Shown: positions 1 through 5,785 of the stretch, piece after piece
Numbering within the stretch: position 1 is the first letter of the stretch
How the letters are laid out: each line of letters opens with the position of its first letter
Assembly: GCA_030613225.1 (NCBI GenBank)
Contig: JAUWMJ010000164.1
Span: 1 to 7,072, forward strand
From: Desulfobacterales bacterium
GTDB taxonomy: Bacteria; Desulfobacterota; Desulfobacteria; Desulfobacterales; JAUWMJ01
DNA: 7,072 nucleotides
Reading direction: 5' to 3'
The notes under the pieces: model-generated
Databases searched by the model: none
What the model saw: the letters and a program-made list of their open reading frames with translations, nothing else
Told to the model about the DNA's origin: nothing
Position numbers and translations under genes: made by a program

Positions 1-97
1 TGCTGCCAGTGCCTTTTTCAAGCTCATCTAAAATACCCTCAAGTTCATCCCAGAATGGTTTTTCTTCTTTAATAAATTTTCTTAAATCGATTATCAT
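1..97 (-). CDS. SpoIIM-like (DUF95) membrane protein, N-terminal fragment cut by window edge
   Basis: Only the first 32 codons are visible, reading MIIDLRKFIKEEKPFWDELE and continuing with an acidic helix (GILDELEKGTGS). Translation starts at ATG 97-95, behind an AGGAA ribosome site at 101-105. From memory of the family, this opening (MIIDL..FI.EE...W.ELE..LD.LE) is how the SpoIIM-like membrane proteins of MoxR/DUF58 clusters begin. Those proteins have several membrane segments further on, which are not in this window. Its position after DUF58 is the expected one, because MoxR-DUF58-SpoIIM is a recurring order. A repeat-framed nuclease gene now separates it from DUF58. The name SpoIIM reflects family resemblance and does not imply sporulation. 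The fragment is short, so the family call is tentative; the presence of a coding start here is more secure. Confidence 0.6.
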   Translation of the reverse strand, partial: MIIDLRKFIKEEKPFWDELEGILDELEKGTGS

Positions 98-155
98 TAT
101 TTCCTGACAATAAATAATATGTGAAGCTTGGAGATTATGTCTTTTTTAAAAGAAT

Positions 156-187
156 TTTTTGACAGGATTTACAGGATTCTCAGGATT
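156..187 (+). repeat. Left inverted-repeat arm of the GxxExxY unit
   Basis: Five T's are followed by three CAGGAT-containing steps: gACAGGATtt, ACAGGATtct, CAGGATT, spaced about 10 bases. The arm aligns with the reverse complement of 687-717 with two one-base gaps and few substitutions, so the two arms point at each other across the nuclease gene. It lies just downstream of the gene's TAA stop (212-210) and 59 bases upstream of the SpoIIM-like start. Confidence 0.8.
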
Positions 188-209
188 AAAATTAACAAAT
201 AATATTCTG

Positions 210-599
210 TTAATCCAAATCTAAATCCTTACGTAAATCCTTTACTTTTCGTTTGATTTCAACCTTCCGTTCAGCAAAGTTAATAATTAAACCTACAGGC
301 TTTTTTGTGGCAACAAGATAATTTACCATCTGAACTTCATGAACTCGAATGACTCGCCTTACCGATTTTAGTTCTAATATAATAGTGTCCTCTACTATGA
401 TGTCAGCTTTAAACTCACCAACAACTTCACTATCATAAAATACTGTTATAGGCTTCTGCGAAACAGCAGATAAACCAGTTTTTTTCAATTCTATGAGCAT
501 ACATTTTTCATAAACAGATTCCAGGAATCCGTAACCCATTCTGTTATAAACTTTGTATGCGCAACCAATGACTTTCTCTGTCAATTCCCCGAATTGCAT
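210..599 (-). CDS. GxxExxY family protein, PD-(D/E)XK nuclease-like
   Basis: This 129-residue protein carries the family signature G24-F-L-E27-S-V-Y30. A nuclease-type core follows: D66 in ADIIV, then E76-L-K78 in the strand ILELKSV, then Q90 with the NYL helix, and the closing strand GLIINF (103-108). This fits the PDDEXK_3/GxxExxY family at its usual full length, and the putative catalytic D...ExK residues are all present. The biological role of the family is not established, and DNA cleavage or repair activity is only inferred from the fold. The start is ATG 599-597 with an AGAAGGTG ribosome site five to six bases upstream. The gene has its own promoter candidate and inverted repeats on both sides, and looks like a later arrival in the operon. 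The C-terminal tail (KVKDLRKDLDLD) is charged and may vary within the family. Confidence 0.88.
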   Translation of the reverse strand: MQFGELTEKVIGCAYKVYNRMGYGFLESVYEKCMLIELKKTGLSAVSQKPITVFYDSEVVGEFKADIIVEDTIILELKSVRRVIRVHEVQMVNYLVATKKPVGLIINFAERKVEIKRKVKDLRKDLDLD

Positions 600-622
600 T
601 TGTACACCTTCTTCAGATTTCG

Positions 623-651
623 ATTATATTTCATGATTTACTGGATAGCTA
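623..651 (-). promoter_or_regulatory. Candidate sigma-70-type promoter for the GxxExxY gene
   Basis: On the minus strand a perfect TATAAT (628-623) lies 17 bases downstream of TAGCTA (651-646), which matches TTGACA at three of six positions. Transcription would start near 616, giving a leader of about 16 bases that contains the ribosome site. The surroundings are AT-rich, so a chance match is possible, but position and spacing are right. Confidence 0.4.
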
Positions 652-686
652 TAATGAGATTTAATTGCGTTTGTTCACTTAAAAAA

Positions 687-717
687 AATCTTGTTTATCC
701 TGTTATCCTGTCAAAAA
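687..717 (-). repeat. Right inverted-repeat arm of the GxxExxY unit
   Basis: Read on the minus strand, this is TTTTT, GACAGGAT, AACAGGAT, AAACAAGATT, which mirrors the left arm at 156-187. It starts 28 bases after the DUF58 stop codon. The minus strand contains TTGACA here, a perfect -35 hexamer, but no good -10 follows at 16-18 bases (best three of six). Confidence 0.8.
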
Positions 718-744
718 CTTTTCTCACCTGCTTGCCATTTTCGA

Positions 745-2112
745 TCACAATATCTGCCTTTTCTTGACTGACAGATATTTTGATATCAGTTCTGCGCACA
801 TACTTTCATTGTCGAGCAGTGAAAACCCTGCTCCCAGTCGCCTGAGCACCTTCTTTGTTTCGCGGAGGCTCTGCCACAGCATATGTCCTCCGAGTTTTTC
901 GTATAATTCATCAACAGATTCTATAGATGAGGATGAAAATACAGGGCGTGCGCCTGAAGGTCTCAGCATATTTACCAAAACCAGATGCCTCCGACTGATG
1001 ATATCAATGTTTTTTGTAAAACTTTGTGCCAGAACAGGATCATCCAGATTTGTCAAAAAAAGCAGTAAAGATCTTCGTCTGATTCTTGTGCTTATAAATG
1101 TAAAAAGTTCACTGAAATCAGGAGAAACACTTTTAGGCTGCAAAGTATATAACATATCACGGCAGGCATTAAAGTGGGCATGGCCGTTTTTTGCTCCTGC
1201 AAAGCTGCGCACCCTGTCATCATAGAGTAAAATGCCGAACAAATCCCCCTGCCGCTCGGCAGCCAGCCCAAGAACAAGGGCGGCTGTAATATAACGTTCT
1301 AAAATAGTAGTAAGAAATAAATTATCCTCTTCGCCGGAGGGTTTGTTGTTCCTGCGGTAATATGCCGTTCGTGCGCTCAGTCGTGATGCATCAATAACAA
1401 CATAAACCATCTGTGTCCGTTCTATCTGGAAAACCTTTGTAATGGGCTGGCCCCTCTTTGCCGTCGCCTTCCAGTGAATATCTTCATAACTGTCACCCGG
1501 CATATACTCTCTTAACTGTTCAAAATCCCGTCCTTTACCGACCTGTCGCTGCGAGTGAACGCCAACTCCTTTGTTCAGAAAAAGAGCACTGAGATTTTTT
1601 CTTTCAACAAGCAAATTGGGATAAACGCGAATCTCTGCCTTGACCGGTGTTATACCCCGAATAGCCCAGAAACCCAGGTTTGACGTTGTTTCCAGATAAC
1701 ACTTATCCAGGTTGTATTTCCCCTGCTTCAAACCTTTGCATGGCCACTGAATAGATGAATAAAGACTTTCTTCGGGCAAATAGGTTATAAGCTCTCTGTC
1801 TGGCGAATAAATCTCTGCCGGTAATGCTAAAGCTATTCTTAGACGTCTTGACTTCATACTCTCATTTTTAATGCGTAGCGTAATCTCTCCTTGTCTTCCT
1901 CCTGTGGAAAACCTCACCACTTCAGGAAGCTCCACCTGAATGCCTGAAAGATTACCGGAAGCGACAGCTCCGTCTGCCACTGCAATCAACACCAGCATCA
2001 AAGCCGCGCCTATCGAAAGAAATACTGCAGAAGGTACAACTGCAGCAAGGATTGAAAACGGTAAAAAGACCGCTGCAACCCAAAAAAGAAGTCTGAATTT
2101 TGGAACTATCAT
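745..2112 (-). CDS. DUF58 domain protein with vWA-like region, membrane-anchored
   Basis: The protein has 455 residues. Two adjoining hydrophobic segments near the N-terminus (about 7-47) anchor it. A beta-rich stretch (about 55-165) resembles the usual pre-DUF58 region. The DUF58 hallmark runs from about 192 to 232: GKGRDFEQLREYMPGD, then the IHWKATAK segment and the VFQIE strand. A vWA-like core follows with D241-A-S243 and a second acidic loop, TNLDD (354-358). The metal site looks incomplete, because the third position of DxSxS is L245. DUF58 proteins are the standard partners of MoxR ATPases and are thought to be remodelled by them. The start is ATG 2112 without a clear ribosome site. 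A five-codon reading frame (ATG 2126, stop TGA 2111-2109) ends across this start codon and could couple translation. The gene is separated from moxR by 342 bases of repeats. Confidence 0.93.
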   Translation of the reverse strand: MIVPKFRLLFWVAAVFLPFSILAAVVPSAVFLSIGAALMLVLIAVADGAVASGNLSGIQVELPEVVRFSTGGRQGEITLRIKNESMKSRRLRIALALPAEIYSPDRELITYLPEESLYSSIQWPCKGLKQGKYNLDKCYLETTSNLGFWAIRGITPVKAEIRVYPNLLVERKNLSALFLNKGVGVHSQRQVGKGRDFEQLREYMPGDSYEDIHWKATAKRGQPITKVFQIERTQMVYVVIDASRLSARTAYYRRNNKPSGEEDNLFLTTILERYITAALVLGLAAERQGDLFGILLYDDRVRSFAGAKNGHAHFNACRDMLYTLQPKSVSPDFSELFTFISTRIRRRSLLLFLTNLDDPVLAQSFTKNIDIISRRHLVLVNMLRPSGARPVFSSSSIESVDELYEKLGGHMLWQSLRETKKVLRRLGAGFSLLDNESMCAELISKYLSVKKRQIL

Positions 2113-2147
2113 TTGTTTATTCGCATGAAATATTTTCTCAGTTTAAA

Positions 2148-2254
2148 ATTCCTTGTTCGATCCAGCTTCGCTAAAGCTACGCCGAGACACGTATTCGATA
2201 TTCACAACACCTTCCTCCCGCAACTCGCAACCCGTACCCCGCAACTCGTACCCC
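2148..2254 (+). repeat. Intergenic repeat module, copy 1, with 31-base insertion and five heptamers
   Basis: The module opens with ATTCCTTGTTCGAT (2148-2161) and continues after an extra 31 bases (2162-2192) with a 25-base block (2193-2217). It ends in five 7-base units of the form YCGYAMC (2218-2252). Copy 2 has the same parts without the 31 bases. The extra segment contains a small hairpin, AGCTT/AAGCT (2164-2168 and 2174-2178). The module lies in a 342-base stretch (2113-2454) with no credible gene. Frames crossing it only translate the repeats. Confidence 0.8.
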
Positions 2255-2286
2255 AATGCCATTAACTTAAGCGATTATTGATTATT

Positions 2287-2365
2287 GAACCGCAGAATAC
2301 CGAACAAGGAATATCGAATTTCGAAGTGTTTTTCCTTACTTCTGCGGTTCGATATTCCTTGTTCG
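2287..2365 (+). repeat. Two interleaved perfect inverted repeats
   Basis: GAACCGCAGAA (2287-2297) is perfectly complementary to 2340-2350. CGAACAAGGAATATCGAA (2301-2318) is perfectly complementary to 2348-2365. The arms alternate A-B-A'-B', and A' and B' share three bases. A transcript could therefore form one hairpin or the other, or a pseudoknot, but not both full stems. The B arm is an inverted copy of the opening of the flanking modules. Neither stem is followed by a T-run on the minus strand, so a simple terminator is not indicated. Confidence 0.8.
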
Positions 2366-2454
2366 ATATTCGACATTCATAACACCTTCCTTCCGCAACC
2401 CGTAACCCGTACCCCGCAACTCGCAACCCGTAACTCGTACCCCGCAACCCGCAA
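2354..2454 (+). repeat. Intergenic repeat module, copy 2, with eight to nine heptamers
   Basis: ATTCCTTGTTCGAT (2354-2367) is followed directly by a 25-base block (2368-2392) differing at three positions from copy 1. Eight full YCGYAMC units (2393-2448) follow, and a ninth degenerate one runs into the moxR stop codon. On the minus strand these read as G-rich heptamers (GTTGCGG, GGTACGG, GTTACGG), so the moxR mRNA passes straight from its stop codon into G-tracts. Such repeats are familiar between genes in Desulfobacterota genomes (recollection, not searched). Confidence 0.8.
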
Positions 2455-3420
2455 TCATCTTGGCACTGCAATATCTTTTAATATATTTTCAATAACTTCC
2501 CCTACCGTCAACCCCTCAATTTCATATTCCGGCCTGAGAATCAGACGATGCTCCAAAACCGGCACCGCCATCGATTTAATATCATCAGGCGTAACAAAAT
2601 CACGCCCCTTAATCGCAGCAAAAGTACGACTTGCCAGGAGCAAAGACTGTGTTGCGCGGGGACCTGCACCTACCATTACGCTCTGGTATTTTCTGGTTCT
2701 TCGTACAATATCAACGATATAGGCAATCAACTCCTCTTTTACCAGAATACCTTCAAGAGATGACCGTAGTTTCGTTACAATCTCCGGGGTCAGTATTGGT
2801 TTTACCGCTCCACCGGCCAGAGTCTCTTCCGGTGAATCCTTGCCAAGCATACGTTTAGCCAGTGTTAATTCATCTTCCCGCTCAGGATGGTCCATTGTAA
2901 TTTTAAGCATGAACCTGTCCTTTTGTGCTTCAGGCAAGGGGTATGTCCCCTCGTATTCAATCGGGTTCTGAGTAGCAAAAACAGTAAAGTTTTCCGATAA
3001 CTTATGGGTCTTTCTGTCAATCGTAACCGTGCGTTCCTGCATTGCCTGAAGCAGTGCGGACTGGGTTTTTGCAGGCGCACGATTGATTTCATCTGCCAGG
3101 AGAAAGGTTGTAAAAACAGGACCCTTGACCAGGGAAAACATATCCTTTTGCAGGTTAAAAACATGCGTACCTGTAATATCTGCAGGCATAAGATCAGGTG
3201 TAAACTGAATTCGTGCAAAATCACATCTCATCACTTGTGCCAGTGTTCTTACAAGAAGGGTTTTTGCCACGCCGGGGACTCCTTCTATCAGGGCGTGTGT
3301 ACCGCTGAATATGGCAATTAAGGTTTTATCCACAATGTCATCGTATCCGATGATCACTTTAGCGACTTCAGCTTTTATACGTGTTAATGCTTTCTTTAAA
3401 AATTCAGTGTTTTCGTTCAT
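2455..3420 (-). CDS. MoxR family AAA+ ATPase
   Basis: This 321-residue protein is full length for the family, and every ATPase motif is present. Walker A is GVPGVAKT (47-54, lysine 53). Walker B is LLADEINR (107-114, D110/E111). Sensor 1 is ATQNP (149-153), followed by the PLPEAQKDRF loop (161-170). The sensor 2 region is GAGPRA (251-256), followed by the C-terminal lid with the VLEHR segment (288-292). MoxR ATPases are chaperone-like and act on neighbouring vWA/DUF58 proteins; here the partner is the next gene downstream. The start is ATG 3420 behind AAGGAAA (about 3426-3432). The gene lies 47 bases after the DUF4350 stop. Its TGA stop (2457-2455) is abutted directly by an array of G-rich heptamers. 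It is probably cytoplasmic and membrane-associated through partners. The substrate is unknown. Confidence 0.95.
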   Translation of the reverse strand: MNENTEFLKKALTRIKAEVAKVIIGYDDIVDKTLIAIFSGTHALIEGVPGVAKTLLVRTLAQVMRCDFARIQFTPDLMPADITGTHVFNLQKDMFSLVKGPVFTTFLLADEINRAPAKTQSALLQAMQERTVTIDRKTHKLSENFTVFATQNPIEYEGTYPLPEAQKDRFMLKITMDHPEREDELTLAKRMLGKDSPEETLAGGAVKPILTPEIVTKLRSSLEGILVKEELIAYIVDIVRRTRKYQSVMVGAGPRATQSLLLASRTFAAIKGRDFVTPDDIKSMAVPVLEHRLILRPEYEIEGLTVGEVIENILKDIAVPR

Positions 3421-3450
3421 AATTATTTTCCTTGTAAGCAGACCTCGTTA

Positions 3451-3466
3451 AGTGGTTGAGTGGTTA
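3451..3466 (+). repeat. Tandem octamer AGTGGTT(G/A), two copies
   Basis: AGTGGTTG and AGTGGTTA lie back to back in the 47-base gap between the DUF4350 stop and the moxR start. They are bracketed by GTTAA and TTAAC, a short palindromic frame. The element overlaps neither the moxR ribosome site nor its start. Confidence 0.6.
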
Positions 3467-3467
3467 A

Positions 3468-4697
3468 CTATTTGACTATCTCTGATGATAGTATCTCGTT
3501 TATTGCTTTATACCCGTTTACAGGATCGTGATCTTTTTTCGCCTTTGGCTCTTTTCTTTCGACAAGGTCTTTAATCCGCTCAAGTTTATCAGAACTAACC
3601 ATTCTGCCTTGCTCTATCGACTTTTCCCATTCTTCAACGCAGACCTTTAGAATTTTTTCCTTTGGGATGTTCCGACGCAACAGGTTTATCAGCCCCTGCG
3701 TATAATCTTTATCCGAAGCAAAACTTTCTTCAATTCCTTCATGCTCATCCTTATGCGGCGGTGCAAAACTAACCGAATTTTTCCATACAAACAGGAAGGC
3801 CAGCAGAACAATTCCGGCTGCAAACCAGTGAAACCTGTATTTTCCGACAAAATAGACAACACCATAACTCTTTTGAATTCCGAAATGCGTTTCATCAAAG
3901 AGAGCCTTTCGATTTAATCCCATGAAGTAGGCAAGCAATTCAGGATGTCGCTGTCCGCGAAGCGCTTCATTGCTGAAGAAATATGAGTCTGAAGACAGCA
4001 CAATTGTTCCTTTGCCGAACTTTCTTTCAATAATAACAGGTCGATCGCCTGAAGCATAAATCACTTCCCAGGAATCGGAAAGGTCATCGAAATACTTTGC
4101 CGTATGCAAGGAGACAGGGGCGTGCAGGTCTTTATTGTTTGATTCGGCTTTAAAAGCATTCTTTTTATTTTTTTCTTTCATTTCATCATACCTGATACTT
4201 ACATCCCAGCGCTCGGCCAGAGAAACGAACTTATCATCGTTTACCTGGCAATTATCTTTCTCCTCCTTTAAATTGTTTTCCTCTGAATCTTGGCAAGCCT
4301 TCTCTTTAAATAAGGGCTTTAACTGATTTTTCATTATTGGAAAAAATGCTATGACCAGGCGCCCACCACTTTTTGCTATATGTTCAAACGATTTGAGTAA
4401 ATCTTTGTGAACCGAATCTGAATTGAATATCTTTGCTCCCAGATAAAAGAAAGTAACACCCTGGCCTGATTTTATCTTTGACATAGGACGGTAATTTCGC
4501 TTAGCAGCAATATTATCCAGATTATCCAGGCTCTCGTAAAATGCTCTTGTTCCAAGAGGATCGCTGCGTAAAGACGAATAAGGAGGATAAACATCACCCG
4601 CTTTAAAGCGAAGCAGGAAAAGATTAACAACCCCAGTTAAAAAAACAGCAATTAAAAAGGCTGAAAATACAAAACGCAATTTCTTATTTTCCAGCAA
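3468..4697 (-). CDS. DUF4350 domain membrane protein
   Basis: The protein has 409 residues. An N-terminal membrane anchor (about 8-30) is followed by the DUF4350 opening VYPPYSSLRSDPLGTRAFYE (36-55). The domain resembles a glutamine-amidotransferase-like fold and ends with GKGTIVLSSDSYFFSNEALR (228-247) and the FDETHFG motif (267-273). A second membrane segment (about 290-306) leads to a charged cytoplasmic tail of about 100 residues. Both termini are predicted inside and the domain outside. A Lys/Glu/Asn-rich stretch (about 130-195) looks like an expanded loop. The start codon is TTG 4697-4695, inside the end of the DUF4129 gene, with a 14-base overlap and an AAAGGA site about nine bases upstream. 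This indicates translational coupling. DUF4350 next to DUF4129 and MoxR is a recurring arrangement; its function is unknown. Confidence 0.88.
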   Translation of the reverse strand: MLENKKLRFVFSAFLIAVFLTGVVNLFLLRFKAGDVYPPYSSLRSDPLGTRAFYESLDNLDNIAAKRNYRPMSKIKSGQGVTFFYLGAKIFNSDSVHKDLLKSFEHIAKSGGRLVIAFFPIMKNQLKPLFKEKACQDSEENNLKEEKDNCQVNDDKFVSLAERWDVSIRYDEMKEKNKKNAFKAESNNKDLHAPVSLHTAKYFDDLSDSWEVIYASGDRPVIIERKFGKGTIVLSSDSYFFSNEALRGQRHPELLAYFMGLNRKALFDETHFGIQKSYGVVYFVGKYRFHWFAAGIVLLAFLFVWKNSVSFAPPHKDEHEGIEESFASDKDYTQGLINLLRRNIPKEKILKVCVEEWEKSIEQGRMVSSDKLERIKDLVERKEPKAKKDHDPVNGYKAINEILSSEIVK

Positions 4698-5559
4698 GGG
4701 CCATTATCCTTTCCTGAGTTGCAGCAAAGCTGTTTAGATCAGATATTGTTATATGGTACATGCCGTACCAGACCCTGTCGAAAAAAGATACTATTTGAGA
4801 AAATGCCGCCAAAATCTCTTTTTCTTCATAGGCACGCCTTTTAAGCTCTATTTCATAATCTAAATTCGATTTGAAAATTTCTATGGTTATCATCTCCTTT
4901 TGGGCAAGATGCGAAAGTGTCGCCAGATAAAAAGCACGCATGGCCAGACGCAGGGACCCTTTAGCTGCAAATTCCCCGGCAAGATTCAACCACCGGTTTG
5001 CCGGAAGATCATCCGCCCTTACCCCGTCATCTTCAATATCCGGAGTCGATACTAAAGGCTCTACGACTGCTTCAGCCGTAAAAGCACGACGTTTCTTCCA
5101 GGTTTTCCAAAAAAAATAGCCAATGACCAGGCCTGAAAATGCAAGGAGAATAACCAGAAATAAACGTGTGGAGTAAATCCAGTCTTTATTTGAGGGATCT
5201 GTGCCGAGCTCCTTATCAGGAAAAAGTTTAACTAACCAGTCTATAATTTTCTTTATCAATCCCTTTACAGCCTTAAACCCTTTTCCAAGCAGATCACCAA
5301 TCCATTTAATAACCATTGTAAAGGGACCTGAGTAATCTTCATCTTTTTCTTTAATCCTTTCACGGGGCATTCTCCAGGTAAATTCCCGCCTGTTTATAAT
5401 TTCTTCAATTGAGCGGTTCAATTCGTCCGGGGATATGGAAAGGTAAGTAGCCAAGTCATTTGAATAGCGGGGCTGCGCCTTTTCAGCAGCAACAGCATTA
5501 AAAGATGCCGCACAAAGAATGAATGTCAAAATTGCAATAAGAGTCTTTTCTGGAATCAT
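4684..5559 (-). CDS. DUF4129 domain protein with signal peptide and one membrane segment
   Basis: The chosen start, ATG 5559, gives 291 residues. A signal peptide covers about residues 1-25 (TLIAILTFILCAASFNAVAA before EKAQ). A periplasmic part follows with an amphipathic Lys/Trp-rich helix region (about 78-116), then a membrane segment (132-151) and a cytoplasmic DUF4129 domain (about 187-275). The domain shows the family's paired-helix pattern, GSLRLAMRAFYLATLSHLAQ, and the FFDRVWYG motif (259-266). The frame stays open upstream to 5856, but those 99 codons only translate intergenic repeats and the residue of another gene, so a longer start is rejected. No strong ribosome site precedes 5559. 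The protein lacks the transglutaminase core found in some DUF4129 relatives. It is likely a membrane partner of the MoxR/DUF58 pair. Confidence 0.87.
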   Translation of the reverse strand: MIPEKTLIAILTFILCAASFNAVAAEKAQPRYSNDLATYLSISPDELNRSIEEIINRREFTWRMPRERIKEKDEDYSGPFTMVIKWIGDLLGKGFKAVKGLIKKIIDWLVKLFPDKELGTDPSNKDWIYSTRLFLVILLAFSGLVIGYFFWKTWKKRRAFTAEAVVEPLVSTPDIEDDGVRADDLPANRWLNLAGEFAAKGSLRLAMRAFYLATLSHLAQKEMITIEIFKSNLDYEIELKRRAYEEKEILAAFSQIVSFFDRVWYGMYHITISDLNSFAATQERIMALAGK

Positions 5560-5596
5560 AATTTTATATGTTATATGCAAGCGTTCACGGAACGTT

Positions 5597-5625
5597 GAAA
5601 TTAGAAAATAGAAATTGGAAATTTG
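5597..5625 (+). repeat. A-rich short repeat (GAAATT-type units)
   Basis: Degenerate GAAATTAG/GAAAATAG/GAAATTGG/GAAATTTGG units lie about 40 bases upstream of the DUF4129 start. A small CGTTC-ACG-GAACG hairpin (5582-5594) sits beside them. Similar tracts are common between genes in Desulfobacterota (recollection). No coding value is seen. Confidence 0.55.
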
Positions 5626-5671
5626 GCCTTCATGCTTTTGTACTGTAGAATTATGTCTGATTTTATTTTGT

Positions 5672-5759
5672 ATCACGAAAACACGAAAGGAGGAAAGCAC
5701 GAAACATCCTTTTCCCCTAATTCTTTTTTCGTGTTTTCGTCTTTTCGGGCTTTCGTGAT
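5672..5759 (+). repeat. 35-base imperfect inverted repeat of CACGAAA units
   Basis: The left arm 5672-5706 and the reverse complement of 5725-5759 align without gaps over 35 bases with six mismatches. The outer nine bases (ATCACGAAA/TTTCGTGAT) are perfect, and the loop is 18 bases. Each arm holds repeated CACGAAA-like units. The element starts 27 bases after the stop of the truncated four-helix-bundle gene. On the minus strand no T-run follows the stem, so it is not an obvious terminator. Confidence 0.8.
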
Positions 5760-5785
5760 TGGTTTTTAATTTTGGACAGAGTTTT

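Larger units (their letters stand above)
156..717 (-). mobile_element. Candidate inverted-repeat-framed unit carrying a GxxExxY nuclease-like gene
   Basis: The unit of about 560 bases consists of a right arm (687-717), a promoter candidate (623-651), one gene (599-210) and a left arm (156-187). It begins 28 bases after the DUF58 stop and ends 59 bases before the SpoIIM-like start, so it occupies the junction of two genes that are usually adjacent in such clusters. No transposase and no clear target-site duplication are visible. If it moves, it may use host functions, a partner elsewhere, or its own nuclease. The inverted arms, single gene and intergenic siting are seen in the sequence; mobility is an inference. 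Confidence 0.4.

Noticed and set aside
191..214. Terminator after the GxxExxY gene (ATTAACA/TGTTAAT stem)
   Set aside because: The stem is seven A/T-rich pairs, overlaps the stop codon and is followed by only three T's; it is too weak to call.
709..714. TTGACA in the right repeat arm as the -35 of the GxxExxY promoter
   Set aside because: No hexamer 16-18 bases downstream matches the -10 consensus at more than three positions; the TATAAT at 623-628 is better.
764..1225. Plus-strand 153-codon frame
   Set aside because: It is antisense to the well-supported DUF58 gene and has no recognisable motif.
2218..2454. CRISPR-like array in the 2.2-2.45 kb gap
   Set aside because: The units are 7 bases, contiguous, with no spacers; this is a short tandem repeat.
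2262..2471. Minus-strand 69-codon frame between moxR and DUF58
   Set aside because: It translates the heptamer array and the inverted repeats (YGLRVAGYGLRVA-type protein), overlaps the end of moxR and has no domain.
2285..2722. Plus-strand 145-codon frame
   Set aside because: It crosses the repeats and then runs antisense through the C-terminal part of moxR.
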